A stretch of DNA of 37,217 bases from Chitinophagales bacterium (GTDB lineage Bacteria > Bacteroidota > Bacteroidia > Chitinophagales > Saprospiraceae), in NCBI GenBank assembly GCA_017303475.1, contig JAFLBO010000043.1:1-37217 (forward strand). Direction: 5' to 3'. The notes beneath the pieces were generated by a model. The model was given only the letters and a program-made list of their open reading frames with translations. It was not told the origin of the DNA and searched no databases. The translations under genes were made by a program, and so were the position numbers. This document shows, in pieces, positions 18,902 to 25,357 of this stretch. Positions within the stretch are counted from its first letter, which is position 1, and the number at the start of each line of letters is the position of its first letter.

Positions 18902-18936
18902 ATTCCCGGTTGCTTGGTGGCGCCGGGAATTTTTTT
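18902..18936 (+). terminator. Rho-independent terminator after porP-like gene
   Basis: ATTCCCGG (18902-18909) pairs with CCGGGAAT (18923-18930), followed by six Ts. It overlaps the predicted promoter of the bactofilin gene. Confidence 0.8.
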
Positions 18937-18944
18937 CATTTTTG
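18914..18944 (+). promoter_or_regulatory. Probable bactofilin promoter overlapping the terminator
   Basis: TTG (18914-18916, inside the terminator loop), 20-bp spacer, CATTTTTG (18937-18944, 7/8 to TAnnTTTG). Predicted start near 18950, about 30 nt before the ATG at 18979. Confidence 0.45.
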
Positions 18945-18978
18945 CCTTCCTCTCATATTCAAAACCGACACTTGCGTT

Positions 18979-19461
18979 ATGTTTGGCAATACTAAAGAAT
19001 CCGAAGACTCCAAAAAAACCGTTACCACCTCCCCTGCCGGCGCCTTGAATGCTTTGGTAAAAGGTACGGTCATTGAGGGCACTGTTCGTTGCGACAGTGA
19101 CCTGCGGGTAGACGGCGCCATCAAAGGCAAGCTGAGCTGCAGCAGTAAAGTCATCATCGGTCCAACCGGATCTGTTGAGGGCGAAATTCGCTGCCAAAAT
19201 GCCGTTATTGAAGGTATTTTCAAGGGTAATTTGTACGTAACAGAGCTGCTCAATGTGCGTGAAACCGCCGAAATTGACGGCGACGTAACCACCAACAAAC
19301 TCATTGTGCAAAGTGGCGCCAAGTTCAACGTTGCCTGTAAAATGGAATCCGGGGCCTCCGCCAACGGCACGGTAAAACACTTTGATACTAAAACCGCGAA
19401 CGATGGCACAGGAACCGCAACCAAAGCTGTCGCCGCAGGAACGCCGGGCGTCCGCAATTAA
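18979..19461 (+). CDS. Bactofilin family protein
   Basis: A 160-residue cytoskeletal bactofilin. These proteins polymerise without nucleotide into filaments and help place cell-wall or membrane complexes. The central domain (about 25-125) is the right-handed beta-helix with regularly spaced Gly/Val/Ile turns: GTVIEGTVRCDSDLRVDG, IKGKLSCSSKVIIGPTG, VEGEIRCQNAVIEG, GNLYVTELLNVRETAEIDG. Both tails are low-complexity and polar. The ATG at 18979 is chosen because upstream codons overlap the terminator and promoter. The 3' end overlaps atpZ by 59 nt, so the two are coupled. Confidence 0.92.
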   Translation: MFGNTKESEDSKKTVTTSPAGALNALVKGTVIEGTVRCDSDLRVDGAIKGKLSCSSKVIIGPTGSVEGEIRCQNAVIEGIFKGNLYVTELLNVRETAEIDGDVTTNKLIVQSGAKFNVACKMESGASANGTVKHFDTKTANDGTGTATKAVAAGTPGVRN

Positions 19462-19654
19462 AGCTACCGCCAAATACGGCGGAATGGCCTTTCAACTCCT
19501 GGGCGCCTGCCTGGCAGGAGTCTTTATAGGTAAATGGATTGACCAGAAATTGCAGCTGGAGCGACCCACTTGGGCTGTTTTCCTCACTATCTTTTTTCTG
19601 GCAGCCTCGCTGTATGCCTTGTACAAACAGTTAGTAAATGACGGTAGACGGTAG
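19403..19654 (+). CDS. atpZ: AtpZ/AtpI-family membrane protein
   Basis: An 83-residue protein with a polar N-terminus (KLSPQERRASAIKATAKY) and two membrane helices (about 29-47 and 55-74), the second starting after the family motif FIGKWIDQKL. AtpZ-type proteins form a small channel with AtpI linked to F-ATPase assembly or magnesium supply. It begins inside the bactofilin 3' end in another frame. The last residues (NDGRR) are encoded by GACGGTAGACGG repeat units. In related genomes this pair normally precedes atpB, but the ATP synthase genes are not found here. Confidence 0.82.
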   Translation: MAQEPQPKLSPQERRASAIKATAKYGGMAFQLLGACLAGVFIGKWIDQKLQLERPTWAVFLTIFFLAASLYALYKQLVNDGRR

Positions 19655-19936
19655 ACGGGGCGCCTTATAGTGAGAGTCTCACTCTAAGTGAGACTCTCAC
19701 TATAAGGCAACGGTGGACGGTGGACGGTAGACGGCCTACGGTAGACGGTGGCGTTGCTCTTGGAATTCGTTCCTTGTCTAAAATCCAGCACGAATTCCAA
19801 GAGCAACGCCACCGTCCACCGTAGGCCGTCTACCATCCACCGTAAGCCGTCAACCGTAGGCCGTCTACCATCCACCGTAAGCCGTCAACCGTAGGCCGTC
19901 TACCGTCCACCGTAAGCCGTCAACCGTCCACCGTCT
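19638..19936. repeat. GTAGACGG/GTGGACGG array with two nested perfect palindromes
   Basis: GACGGTAGACGG units at 19639-19658 and 19710-19747 run one way, and CCGTCTACCGTCCACC units at 19811-19936 the other. Between them are a 22-bp perfect palindrome (19662-19683 with 19687-19708) and a 24-bp perfect palindrome (19747-19770 with 19790-19813; core GGTGGCGTTGCTCTTGGAAT). It begins in the last codons of atpZ and ends at the start codon of the next gene. Confidence 0.93.
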
Positions 19937-20317
19937 ATGCCTCCATCCTCCTTTTTTCAAAAACTATTACTGATTTCTGCGCTGACCGGCCTGGTGCTGG
20001 CAGGTCTTCATTTTTTAGTGGCGCCGGCGCAGGAACACGCCGTATTCTCTGTGGTATCCACCGTGTTGTTTATGCTCATTTGCCTGGGCTTGTATTACGC
20101 CGGCAAAAGCACAGCCGGAAGCAAAAACCGCAACGCATTCACTAATTTGGTGTCGGTTTCTGTTTTTGGTAAAATGGTAGTGGCATTAGCAGTACTGTTT
20201 ATTTACCAGCAAACCGCCCAACCCACCAACCAATGGTTTGTAGGCATCTTCCTGTGGTGCTATGTTGTTTTTACGGCTTTTGAAGTCTGGTTCATGACCA
20301 AACTAGCCCGCTCCTAA
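19937..20317 (+). CDS. Four-helix membrane protein, AtpI-like by position
   Basis: A 126-residue membrane protein with four hydrophobic segments (about 8-28, 34-55, 72-94, 100-122) and almost no polar loops. Size, helix count and location after atpZ fit the AtpI/ATP synthase I-like proteins that sit between atpZ and atpB in many Bacteroidota. There is no diagnostic motif, so the assignment rests on context. Its start codon directly follows the GTCCACCG repeat array, which leaves no room for a normal leader other than the repeat itself. Confidence 0.6.
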   Translation: MPPSSFFQKLLLISALTGLVLAGLHFLVAPAQEHAVFSVVSTVLFMLICLGLYYAGKSTAGSKNRNAFTNLVSVSVFGKMVVALAVLFIYQQTAQPTNQWFVGIFLWCYVVFTAFEVWFMTKLARS

Positions 20318-20350
20318 TTCACTCATTCACTCACTCACTCATTCACTCAT
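20318..20350. repeat. CACTCATT tandem array supplying a start codon
   Basis: Units of CACTCATT/CACTCACT fill the gap between two genes; the last unit, CACTCATG, contains the ATG of the DinB gene at 20349. Same family as 11261 and 29971. Confidence 0.85.
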
Positions 20351-20870
20351 GAAGCGACCCAGGAAGAGTGAATACGCGCCCTTCTACGAAGGCTACATTC
20401 AGTCTGTGCCCCCCAGGAGTTCGGCGAAAAGCCTGTTAAAAAAGTCTTTCCGGGAGGCTCAGCAGGTGTTTGGCGCCTTGCCTGAAGAAAAAGGCGACTA
20501 TACCTACGAACCCGGAAAATGGACCATTAAACAACTATTGATCCACCTTATTGATGCCGAACGGGTGTTTAGCTTCCGGGCTTTGTGGGGCATACGTGGC
20601 GACCGGGCCGGATTGCCCGGATTCAACCAGGATTTCTGGATGGAAGAGGCCAAAGTAGACCAGCGCAGCATCAAAGATTTGCTGAAAGAGTGGAAAGCCG
20701 TGCGGGAAAACACCCTTTTTCTGCTCGATCAGTGTACCGAAGAGCAATCTACCTTTTTACTCACCGCCAGCAACTGGAAGGTGTCGGTGCGTGCCCTGTT
20801 TTTTATCATTATCGGGCATCAGGCACATCATATGAAGGTGTTGGAAGAGCGTTATTTAGAGCCTACTTGA
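20349..20870 (+). CDS. DinB-family protein
   Basis: A 173-residue four-helix-bundle protein of the DinB/YfiT superfamily, which uses three histidines to hold a divalent metal; many members are thiol transferases, but most have no tested function. The metal sites appear as KWTIKQLLIHLIDAERVF (His near 62) and IIGHQAHHMKVLEERYL (His near 157-161). It is a second DinB-fold protein in this window but is not closely similar to the one at 7305. Its start codon lies in a CACTCATT array, and its 3' end overlaps the convergent propeller gene by 19 nt. Confidence 0.82.
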   Translation: MKRPRKSEYAPFYEGYIQSVPPRSSAKSLLKKSFREAQQVFGALPEEKGDYTYEPGKWTIKQLLIHLIDAERVFSFRALWGIRGDRAGLPGFNQDFWMEEAKVDQRSIKDLLKEWKAVRENTLFLLDQCTEEQSTFLLTASNWKVSVRALFFIIIGHQAHHMKVLEERYLEPT

Positions 20871-22051
20871 TCTGTCGGCGCATTAACTTGAGCATTAGCA
20901 TTTATGCCAACGTATAAAATTAACGGCACATTATTCTGCGCGGAATTTTTCAAAGCAACGGTCAAGCCCGGATTATGATACTCTAATGCCGCCAAATCAA
21001 TCAAGTTTTTGGAAAGCAAGTAGTTAAGTCGGGAAGGACGGATTTGCAGAGCAAATGATTGAGCATCTTTAGGGAAGATATCTCCAAGGCGAAGCAATTC
21101 AAACAAATAGTCTTGCCTAAAATCCCCAAAACCTACAAACTGCTCAGTACTCTCATCATAAATACCAAGTCTTACTTTTTGATTGTCATAAAATTCAAAT
21201 ATTATAAACCGTCCTATTTTAGCAAATCCTTTACTTAAGAAAGAAAACTTATTAGTGTCCCAACCAGTCAATTTTTTATTCTTAACATTGTCAGGCATTG
21301 CAGTTTGCCCAAAATCGAAGAAGTATCTTGGGTGAAGTTTATTACCTGCGATTTCGTAAACAGTGTCGCAAAACGGCGGATTAAACCATAAACCCTCTGA
21401 ACTGGTTAATGAGCCAGCAAAATCATATCCATTGCCATCCTGAGACGCCAAATATGGTGAAATGCGTTTGGTAATGTTTCCGTCTTTATCATAAAAAACC
21501 AAATGGTTTAAACCGGAAATTTTTGTTGAATTATATTCATTATAAACCACGTATTCACCAGCGGATGTTTTTTCCATTTCTTCACCAAACACACCTGTCT
21601 TTACGCAAGAACGCAGAGTACCTCCCAAATCGTAATTCATAAAAGCCATTTTTCCAGCAACGCAAAACTTAATTTCCCCCTGATCCAGTATAATATCATT
21701 GACTCCTTCGTAGCCATTATCATCAATATTTTGTTCACCAATCTTGAGTAAAGTTTTCCCGGAACGCTGATCAACCAGCCATACATCTTGTTTATCTCCA
21801 ATATAATTCAGGATTATCATAGTCCCATCTTCCTTAAATAGTATTTTTGATATGCCGCGCCAATCAAGCCCGGCACCAAATTCCATTGGAGTAAAACCTT
21901 GTAAATAAAACAAATCTGAAGCTTTTGTATCAGGATTGCTTTGAGTTATAGAAATTTTTTTGATTTCTGTTTCGTTAAATTTGTTTATACAGGAACTGAG
22001 CATTGTGAAACAAAATACTGCAAAGAGGAATTTAAAGGCATGAATTTTCAT
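20852..22051 (-). CDS. Lipoprotein with predicted 6-bladed beta-propeller
   Basis: A 399-residue protein with a signal peptide ending in a lipobox (TMLSSC, Cys21), so probably an outer-membrane or surface lipoprotein. The rest has no catalytic motif but shows repeated beta-strand blocks with 'xxYDKDGNITKRISP' and 'WLVDQRSGKTLLKIG' turns, in the style of the 6-bladed propeller lipoproteins (BF3164/TolB-like) of Bacteroidota. I recall those being encoded beside small exported NVEALA-type peptides, and two small Cys-rich exported peptides are indeed encoded just upstream here. The local DNA is more AT-rich than its neighbours. Fold call is by pattern and context. Confidence 0.6.
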   Translation of the reverse strand: MKIHAFKFLFAVFCFTMLSSCINKFNETEIKKISITQSNPDTKASDLFYLQGFTPMEFGAGLDWRGISKILFKEDGTMIILNYIGDKQDVWLVDQRSGKTLLKIGEQNIDDNGYEGVNDIILDQGEIKFCVAGKMAFMNYDLGGTLRSCVKTGVFGEEMEKTSAGEYVVYNEYNSTKISGLNHLVFYDKDGNITKRISPYLASQDGNGYDFAGSLTSSEGLWFNPPFCDTVYEIAGNKLHPRYFFDFGQTAMPDNVKNKKLTGWDTNKFSFLSKGFAKIGRFIIFEFYDNQKVRLGIYDESTEQFVGFGDFRQDYLFELLRLGDIFPKDAQSFALQIRPSRLNYLLSKNLIDLAALEYHNPGLTVALKNSAQNNVPLILYVGINANAQVNAPTDQVGSK

Positions 22052-22105
22052 AGTAATGACGCTTAAATTGTTGAAAAGTTATGAGATGGAAGCTGAAAAA
22101 TAAGG

Positions 22106-22393
22106 CTAGTTGCCAGAACAACCTGGAGGTGATAGCGGGCAAAGATGCTCCTCGCAACCGACCCATCCTGTATAGCAGGTATTTCCATACGAATAAACAC
22201 TTCCATCTGAGCAATAACACCAGAGGCTACTTGGCCTAAGATTTGAGCTAAATGGATTGAGTTGTTCTGTTGTTTTTAGTGCCGTTTTGGGGGCTAGCAA
22301 GCTTTCGAATTTTGACATATAACCAATAGGGCTATTTAGCGCCATTAACATTGAAAAAATTGCAAATGAAAATTTGATATACTTCTTGCTCAT
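22106..22393 (-). CDS. Small exported Cys-rich peptide 2
   Basis: A 95-residue product. The N-terminus MSKKYIKFSFAIFSMLMAL is a signal peptide-like segment; a polar linker follows; and the last 40 residues hold six cysteines (LWCYCSDG, NTCY, VGCEEHLC, PPGCSGN), suggesting a small disulfide-bonded domain. I do not recognise a family by sequence; it resembles NVEALA-type Bacteroidota peptides only in size, architecture and its place before a propeller lipoprotein gene. The upstream DNA is the MITE-like element at 22417. Confidence 0.6.
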   Translation of the reverse strand: MSKKYIKFSFAIFSMLMALNSPIGYMSKFESLLAPKTALKTTEQLNPFSSNLRPSSLWCYCSDGSVYSYGNTCYTGWVGCEEHLCPLSPPGCSGN

Positions 22394-22416
22394 AATTTTA
22401 TATTTTGTTTGGCTTG

Positions 22417-22577
22417 GAGCATGTTGGGGATTTTCTTGCCGGGCTCAAAATTGTCCTTTTTCCGCCATTTTTCACCTTTTTTCAGTCACTTAACTCAGGC
22501 TATGCTCCTTCAAAAACGCAAAAACTGACGAAAAAAGCTCAAATTTTTGACTCCGTCAGAAAATCCCCAACATGCTC
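22417..22577. mobile_element. MITE-like element with 20-bp perfect terminal inverted repeats
   Basis: The 20-bp sequence at 22417-22436 (GAGCATGTTGGGGATT...) is repeated exactly inverted at 22558-22577. The 161-bp unit encodes nothing and contains an internal CTGACG...CGTCAG pair. No convincing target-site duplication is visible. It sits between the two peptide genes. A non-autonomous transposon or the remnant of an insertion sequence is the likeliest reading; a very long-range regulatory stem is the alternative. Confidence 0.5.
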
Positions 22578-22587
22578 TTAAGTAATT

Positions 22588-22875
22588 TTATTCTTTAGCT
22601 CCACACTCGCTTGTTCCAGAGTCACAAGCATTCTCAACGCAATATTGCGAGCCGGAGACACATCGGGCGCCATGCCCAACAGCGGTATTTGGATCACTGG
22701 GATAGCAGCAATCCGTTTGCAAGGGCAATTTTGTCCCCAGATCTCTCTTACAATTGGTGTAATGTAAAATTTCAGTTTGTGAAACTTCAACAGACCTGCT
22801 TTGGGTATTGTGAGAAATAAATGCAGTGGAGGCAAGTGTTATGTTGGCAAACAATAAGATAATGAGCTTTTTCAT
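22588..22875 (-). CDS. Small exported Cys-rich peptide 1
   Basis: A 95-residue product with a clear signal peptide (MKKLIILLFANITLASTAF) and seven cysteines in its C-terminal half (NCKRD, TDCCYPSD, ARCVS, QYCVENACDS, SECGAKE). Same length and layout as the peptide at 22106, with no close sequence match by eye, so they may be diverged paralogues. The family is not recognised; NVEALA-like is a contextual guess. Transcription probably starts in the region just after the 10-bp repeat array at 22998. Confidence 0.6.
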   Translation of the reverse strand: MKKLIILLFANITLASTAFISHNTQSRSVEVSQTEILHYTNCKRDLGTKLPLQTDCCYPSDPNTAVGHGARCVSGSQYCVENACDSGTSECGAKE

Positions 22876-22997
22876 AAAATGTTGCTTTTGATAAAAAATA
22901 GGGTGAACCCTTTAAAAAATGATTCAAGTAGAACTGATAAAATATCACTTCTACTTTGACACAACGAAAGTATGTGCAACCCAAAGCTAAAACCAAG

Positions 22998-23046
22998 GCA
23001 AAATATCGCAAAATATCGCAAAATATCGCAAAATATCGCAAAATAT
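22998..23046. repeat. 10-bp tandem repeat array (AAATATCGCA)
   Basis: Four exact copies of AAATATCGCA (23001-23040) plus partial units on both sides, period exactly 10 bp. It starts at the stop codon of the HTH gene and lies upstream of peptide gene 1. On the minus strand each unit reads GATATTTTGC, one base off the TAnnTTTG promoter element. Confidence 0.95.
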
Positions 23047-23273
23047 TAGCCTTTTATTGGAGGAATTCCATATGTTTCATAAATTAGATGTTGAAACTTT
23101 GGACTAATATCTCCGGAAGGGATTTCCAATTTATCCCGTTTGAACCAGTTTTTTAGCGTGTGTGGATCAATTCCGTACTCTGCTGCAATTTCTTTTCTGG
23201 TTTTGGTAGGCTTAAGATGGTTTTGAATAGCCGCCAAATCACCATATTTTAGGTTATCAATTTCAATATTCAT
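23046..23273 (-). CDS. Small helix-turn-helix protein
   Basis: A 75-residue protein whose centre, TRKEIAAEYGIDPHTLKNWFKRD, is a homeodomain-like helix-turn-helix of the kind seen in transposase N-termini and small regulators. Nothing else of a transposase is present, and the protein ends soon after. It is first in the minus-strand cassette with the two peptides and the propeller lipoprotein, so a local regulator is plausible. The stop codon abuts the 10-bp repeat array, a candidate binding site. Alternatively it is a stand-alone transposase remnant. Confidence 0.6.
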   Translation of the reverse strand: MNIEIDNLKYGDLAAIQNHLKPTKTRKEIAAEYGIDPHTLKNWFKRDKLEIPSGDISPKFQHLIYETYGIPPIKG

Positions 23274-23363
23274 AACGATTAATTTTTAACTTACAATTAT
23301 TTCGAATACAAAGGTGCATAGATTTTAATTTAGAAAAAAGGACACTAAAGTTAAATCTAATAC

Positions 23364-23408
23364 CAGCAGGTTTTAGAAATTGCAGGCTGAAACTTACCAA
23401 ACCTGCTG
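23364..23408. promoter_or_regulatory. 10-bp inverted repeat before the acyl-CoA synthetase start
   Basis: CAGCAGGTTT (23364-23373) and AAACCTGCTG (23399-23408) are perfect inverted copies, ending 5 nt before the ATG at 23414. It could be a regulator site or a leader hairpin sequestering the start region. No promoter match was found between 23274 and 23413. Confidence 0.45.
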
Positions 23409-23413
23409 AAAAT

Positions 23414-25237
23414 ATGTTCGATAAACGCCTTTTCGATTACCTACTAGAACAAGCAGAATATTACCCGCTGGATAAAGCCTTTGGTCGGAAAGTTAACGGC
23501 CAATGGACCTATTTATCCAGCAAAGACATGCTGCTGCTGGCTAACCAGGCTAGTATTGGTCTGATCCGCATGGGCCTGCGCCCGGGCGACAAAGTAGCGA
23601 CGGTAGTGTATCAAACCACACCGGAATGGGTGGCGCTGGATTATGCCATGCTCCAGATCGGGGTAATCAATGTGCCTATGTACCCCACCATCAGCTCGCG
23701 GGAATACGCCTATATCCTGCAGGAATCTGAGGCTAAATATTGCGTGGTGGGCGATGGCGATTTGCTCAAAAAAGTACAGGATGCCAGCACAACCCTGCCG
23801 GGTTTACAGGAAGCTTTCTGTTTTGAACCCCAGGAAGGCGCCCGCACCTGGACGAGTTTTCTGGCCCCCGCTGATACCGATTTTTCAGAACTGAATGCTT
23901 ACCGTGCGCAAATAAAACCCGACGACCTGGCCACCATCATTTACACCTCAGGCACCACCGGCAATCCAAAAGGTGTGATGCTGAGTCACCGCAACATTGT
24001 GTACAATGTGGAAACCGTGCGCGCGCTGGCGCCCATAGTTGCCGGCGACCGGGTGCTGAGTTTTTTGCCGGTGAGTCACGTATACGAGCGGGTAGCTACC
24101 TACCTGTATACCTTTGCCGGCGCCAGCGTTTCTTACACCAATACCGATAATCTGGGTGGTGAAGACGGCGATTTGCGCAGCATAAAACCACACTTTTTTA
24201 CCTGCGTGCCCAGGCTCCTGGAAAAAGTGTACGACCGGATTTACAACAAAGGACTCGAATTGAAAGGCCCTAAACGCTGGCTGTTCTTCTGGGCCCTGAG
24301 TCTGACTGACGACTGGGAGTTTGACAAAACCTACAGCGGCTGGAAGGCCCTGCAATGGAAAATTGCCCACAAACTCATATTCTCCAAATGGCGCGAAGCC
24401 CTGGGCGGCAATGTCAAGGGCATGACCACTGGCGCCAGTGCTTGTCCGACCAAAATCCTGCGCAGTTTCAACGCCGCCGGCATTCCGGTGCGCGAGGTAT
24501 ACGGATTGAGCGAAGTAGCTCCTGGCCTGAGCATCAATGGATTCGGGCCGGGAGAAGCCTTGTTGGGCACGGTGGGAACGGCGTTGAAAGGCCTGGAATT
24601 GCGACTGGAGCCTGGTCCGGATTTCAGACCTGGCGAGGGCGAAATTTTGGCTAAAACACCCGGTTTGATGTTGGGTTATTACAAAAAACCGGAGCAGACT
24701 GCTGAAATGATTCGGGTAATTGACGGAGAGCGCTGGCTGGCTACCGGCGATGTAGGCACTTTTGTAGAGGGGCCCGGAGGTAAAAAATTCCTGAAAATTA
24801 CCGACCGCAAAAAAGAGCTGCTGAAAACAAGCGGTGGCAAATATGTGGCGCCTACGCCCATTGAATCCATGCTCAAGGAACACCCTTTGGTGGAGCAAGC
24901 CATGGTGGTAGGCGAGAACATGAAGTTTGTTTCAGCCCTCATTGTGCCTTCCGAACAGGGCTTGCGGGATTGGTGCCACAAACACCAGGTAGCCTGGACC
25001 GACCTGCCCGAAATGATCCGGAATCCGAAAGTTATTCGTCGGTATGAAATGCTGCTGGAACGCGTAAATCCACACTTCAATCATGTGGATCAGTTAAAAA
25101 AATTTGCCCTCATCGCTGAGCCCTGGGAGCCCACCAAAACAGACGGCTCGGAAGCTGAACTAACCCCTACCCTCAAAATGAAACGCAGGGTGATTTTAGA
25201 AAAATGCCGGAAAGAGATTGAAGAGATGTATGAGTGA
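23414..25237 (+). CDS. Long-chain acyl-CoA synthetase (AMP-forming)
   Basis: A 607-residue ANL-superfamily enzyme that activates fatty acids to acyl-CoA through an acyl-adenylate. The AMP-binding motif TIIYTSGTTGNPKGVMLSH lies near residue 174, GLSEVAPGLS provides the adenine pocket motif, and GERWLATGDVG followed by LKITDRKKELLKTSGGKYVAP (about 460-480) is the hinge and linker of the C-terminal domain. Length and the extended domain between 250 and 340 fit the FAA/FadD15-like group rather than short-chain acetyl-CoA synthetase. Together with the thiolase at 33953 it suggests fatty acid degradation. The stop TGA is the first bases of a GACGGTGGACGG array. Confidence 0.93.
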   Translation: MFDKRLFDYLLEQAEYYPLDKAFGRKVNGQWTYLSSKDMLLLANQASIGLIRMGLRPGDKVATVVYQTTPEWVALDYAMLQIGVINVPMYPTISSREYAYILQESEAKYCVVGDGDLLKKVQDASTTLPGLQEAFCFEPQEGARTWTSFLAPADTDFSELNAYRAQIKPDDLATIIYTSGTTGNPKGVMLSHRNIVYNVETVRALAPIVAGDRVLSFLPVSHVYERVATYLYTFAGASVSYTNTDNLGGEDGDLRSIKPHFFTCVPRLLEKVYDRIYNKGLELKGPKRWLFFWALSLTDDWEFDKTYSGWKALQWKIAHKLIFSKWREALGGNVKGMTTGASACPTKILRSFNAAGIPVREVYGLSEVAPGLSINGFGPGEALLGTVGTALKGLELRLEPGPDFRPGEGEILAKTPGLMLGYYKKPEQTAEMIRVIDGERWLATGDVGTFVEGPGGKKFLKITDRKKELLKTSGGKYVAPTPIESMLKEHPLVEQAMVVGENMKFVSALIVPSEQGLRDWCHKHQVAWTDLPEMIRNPKVIRRYEMLLERVNPHFNHVDQLKKFALIAEPWEPTKTDGSEAELTPTLKMKRRVILEKCRKEIEEMYE

Positions 25238-25299
25238 CGGTGGACGGTAGACGGTTGACGGCCTACCGTCTACCGTCAACCGTAGGCCGTCAACCGTCA
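25234..25299. repeat. GTAGACGG-family palindrome
   Basis: Units of GACGGTGGACGGTAGACGG turn into CCGTCTACCGTCAACC; GACGGTTGACGGCCTAC (25250-25266) pairs perfectly with 25282-25298. Same family as 19638 and 28823 but lacking an inner core. It begins at the stop codon of the acyl-CoA synthetase gene and can serve as a terminator hairpin. Confidence 0.9.
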
Positions 25300-25327
25300 T
25301 TCCTATATAAATTCCGGGTTCAAACGC

Positions 25328-25335
25328 TATTTTTG
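25328..25335 (+). promoter_or_regulatory. -7 promoter element (TATTTTTG)
   Basis: Perfect TAnnTTTG match ending 22 nt before the ATG at 25358, within CGCTATTTTTGC as at 4040. No clear -33 element. Confidence 0.45.
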
Positions 25336-25357
25336 CGCTTTAATGCAATGATCCAAA

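Noticed and set aside
19684..19875. 63-codon minus-strand frame (MDGRRPTVDGLRWMVDG...)
   Set aside because: Translation of the GTAGACGG repeat array only.
22998..23046. Possible CRISPR-like array
   Set aside because: Units are 10 bp and directly adjacent with no unique spacers; no cas genes nearby.
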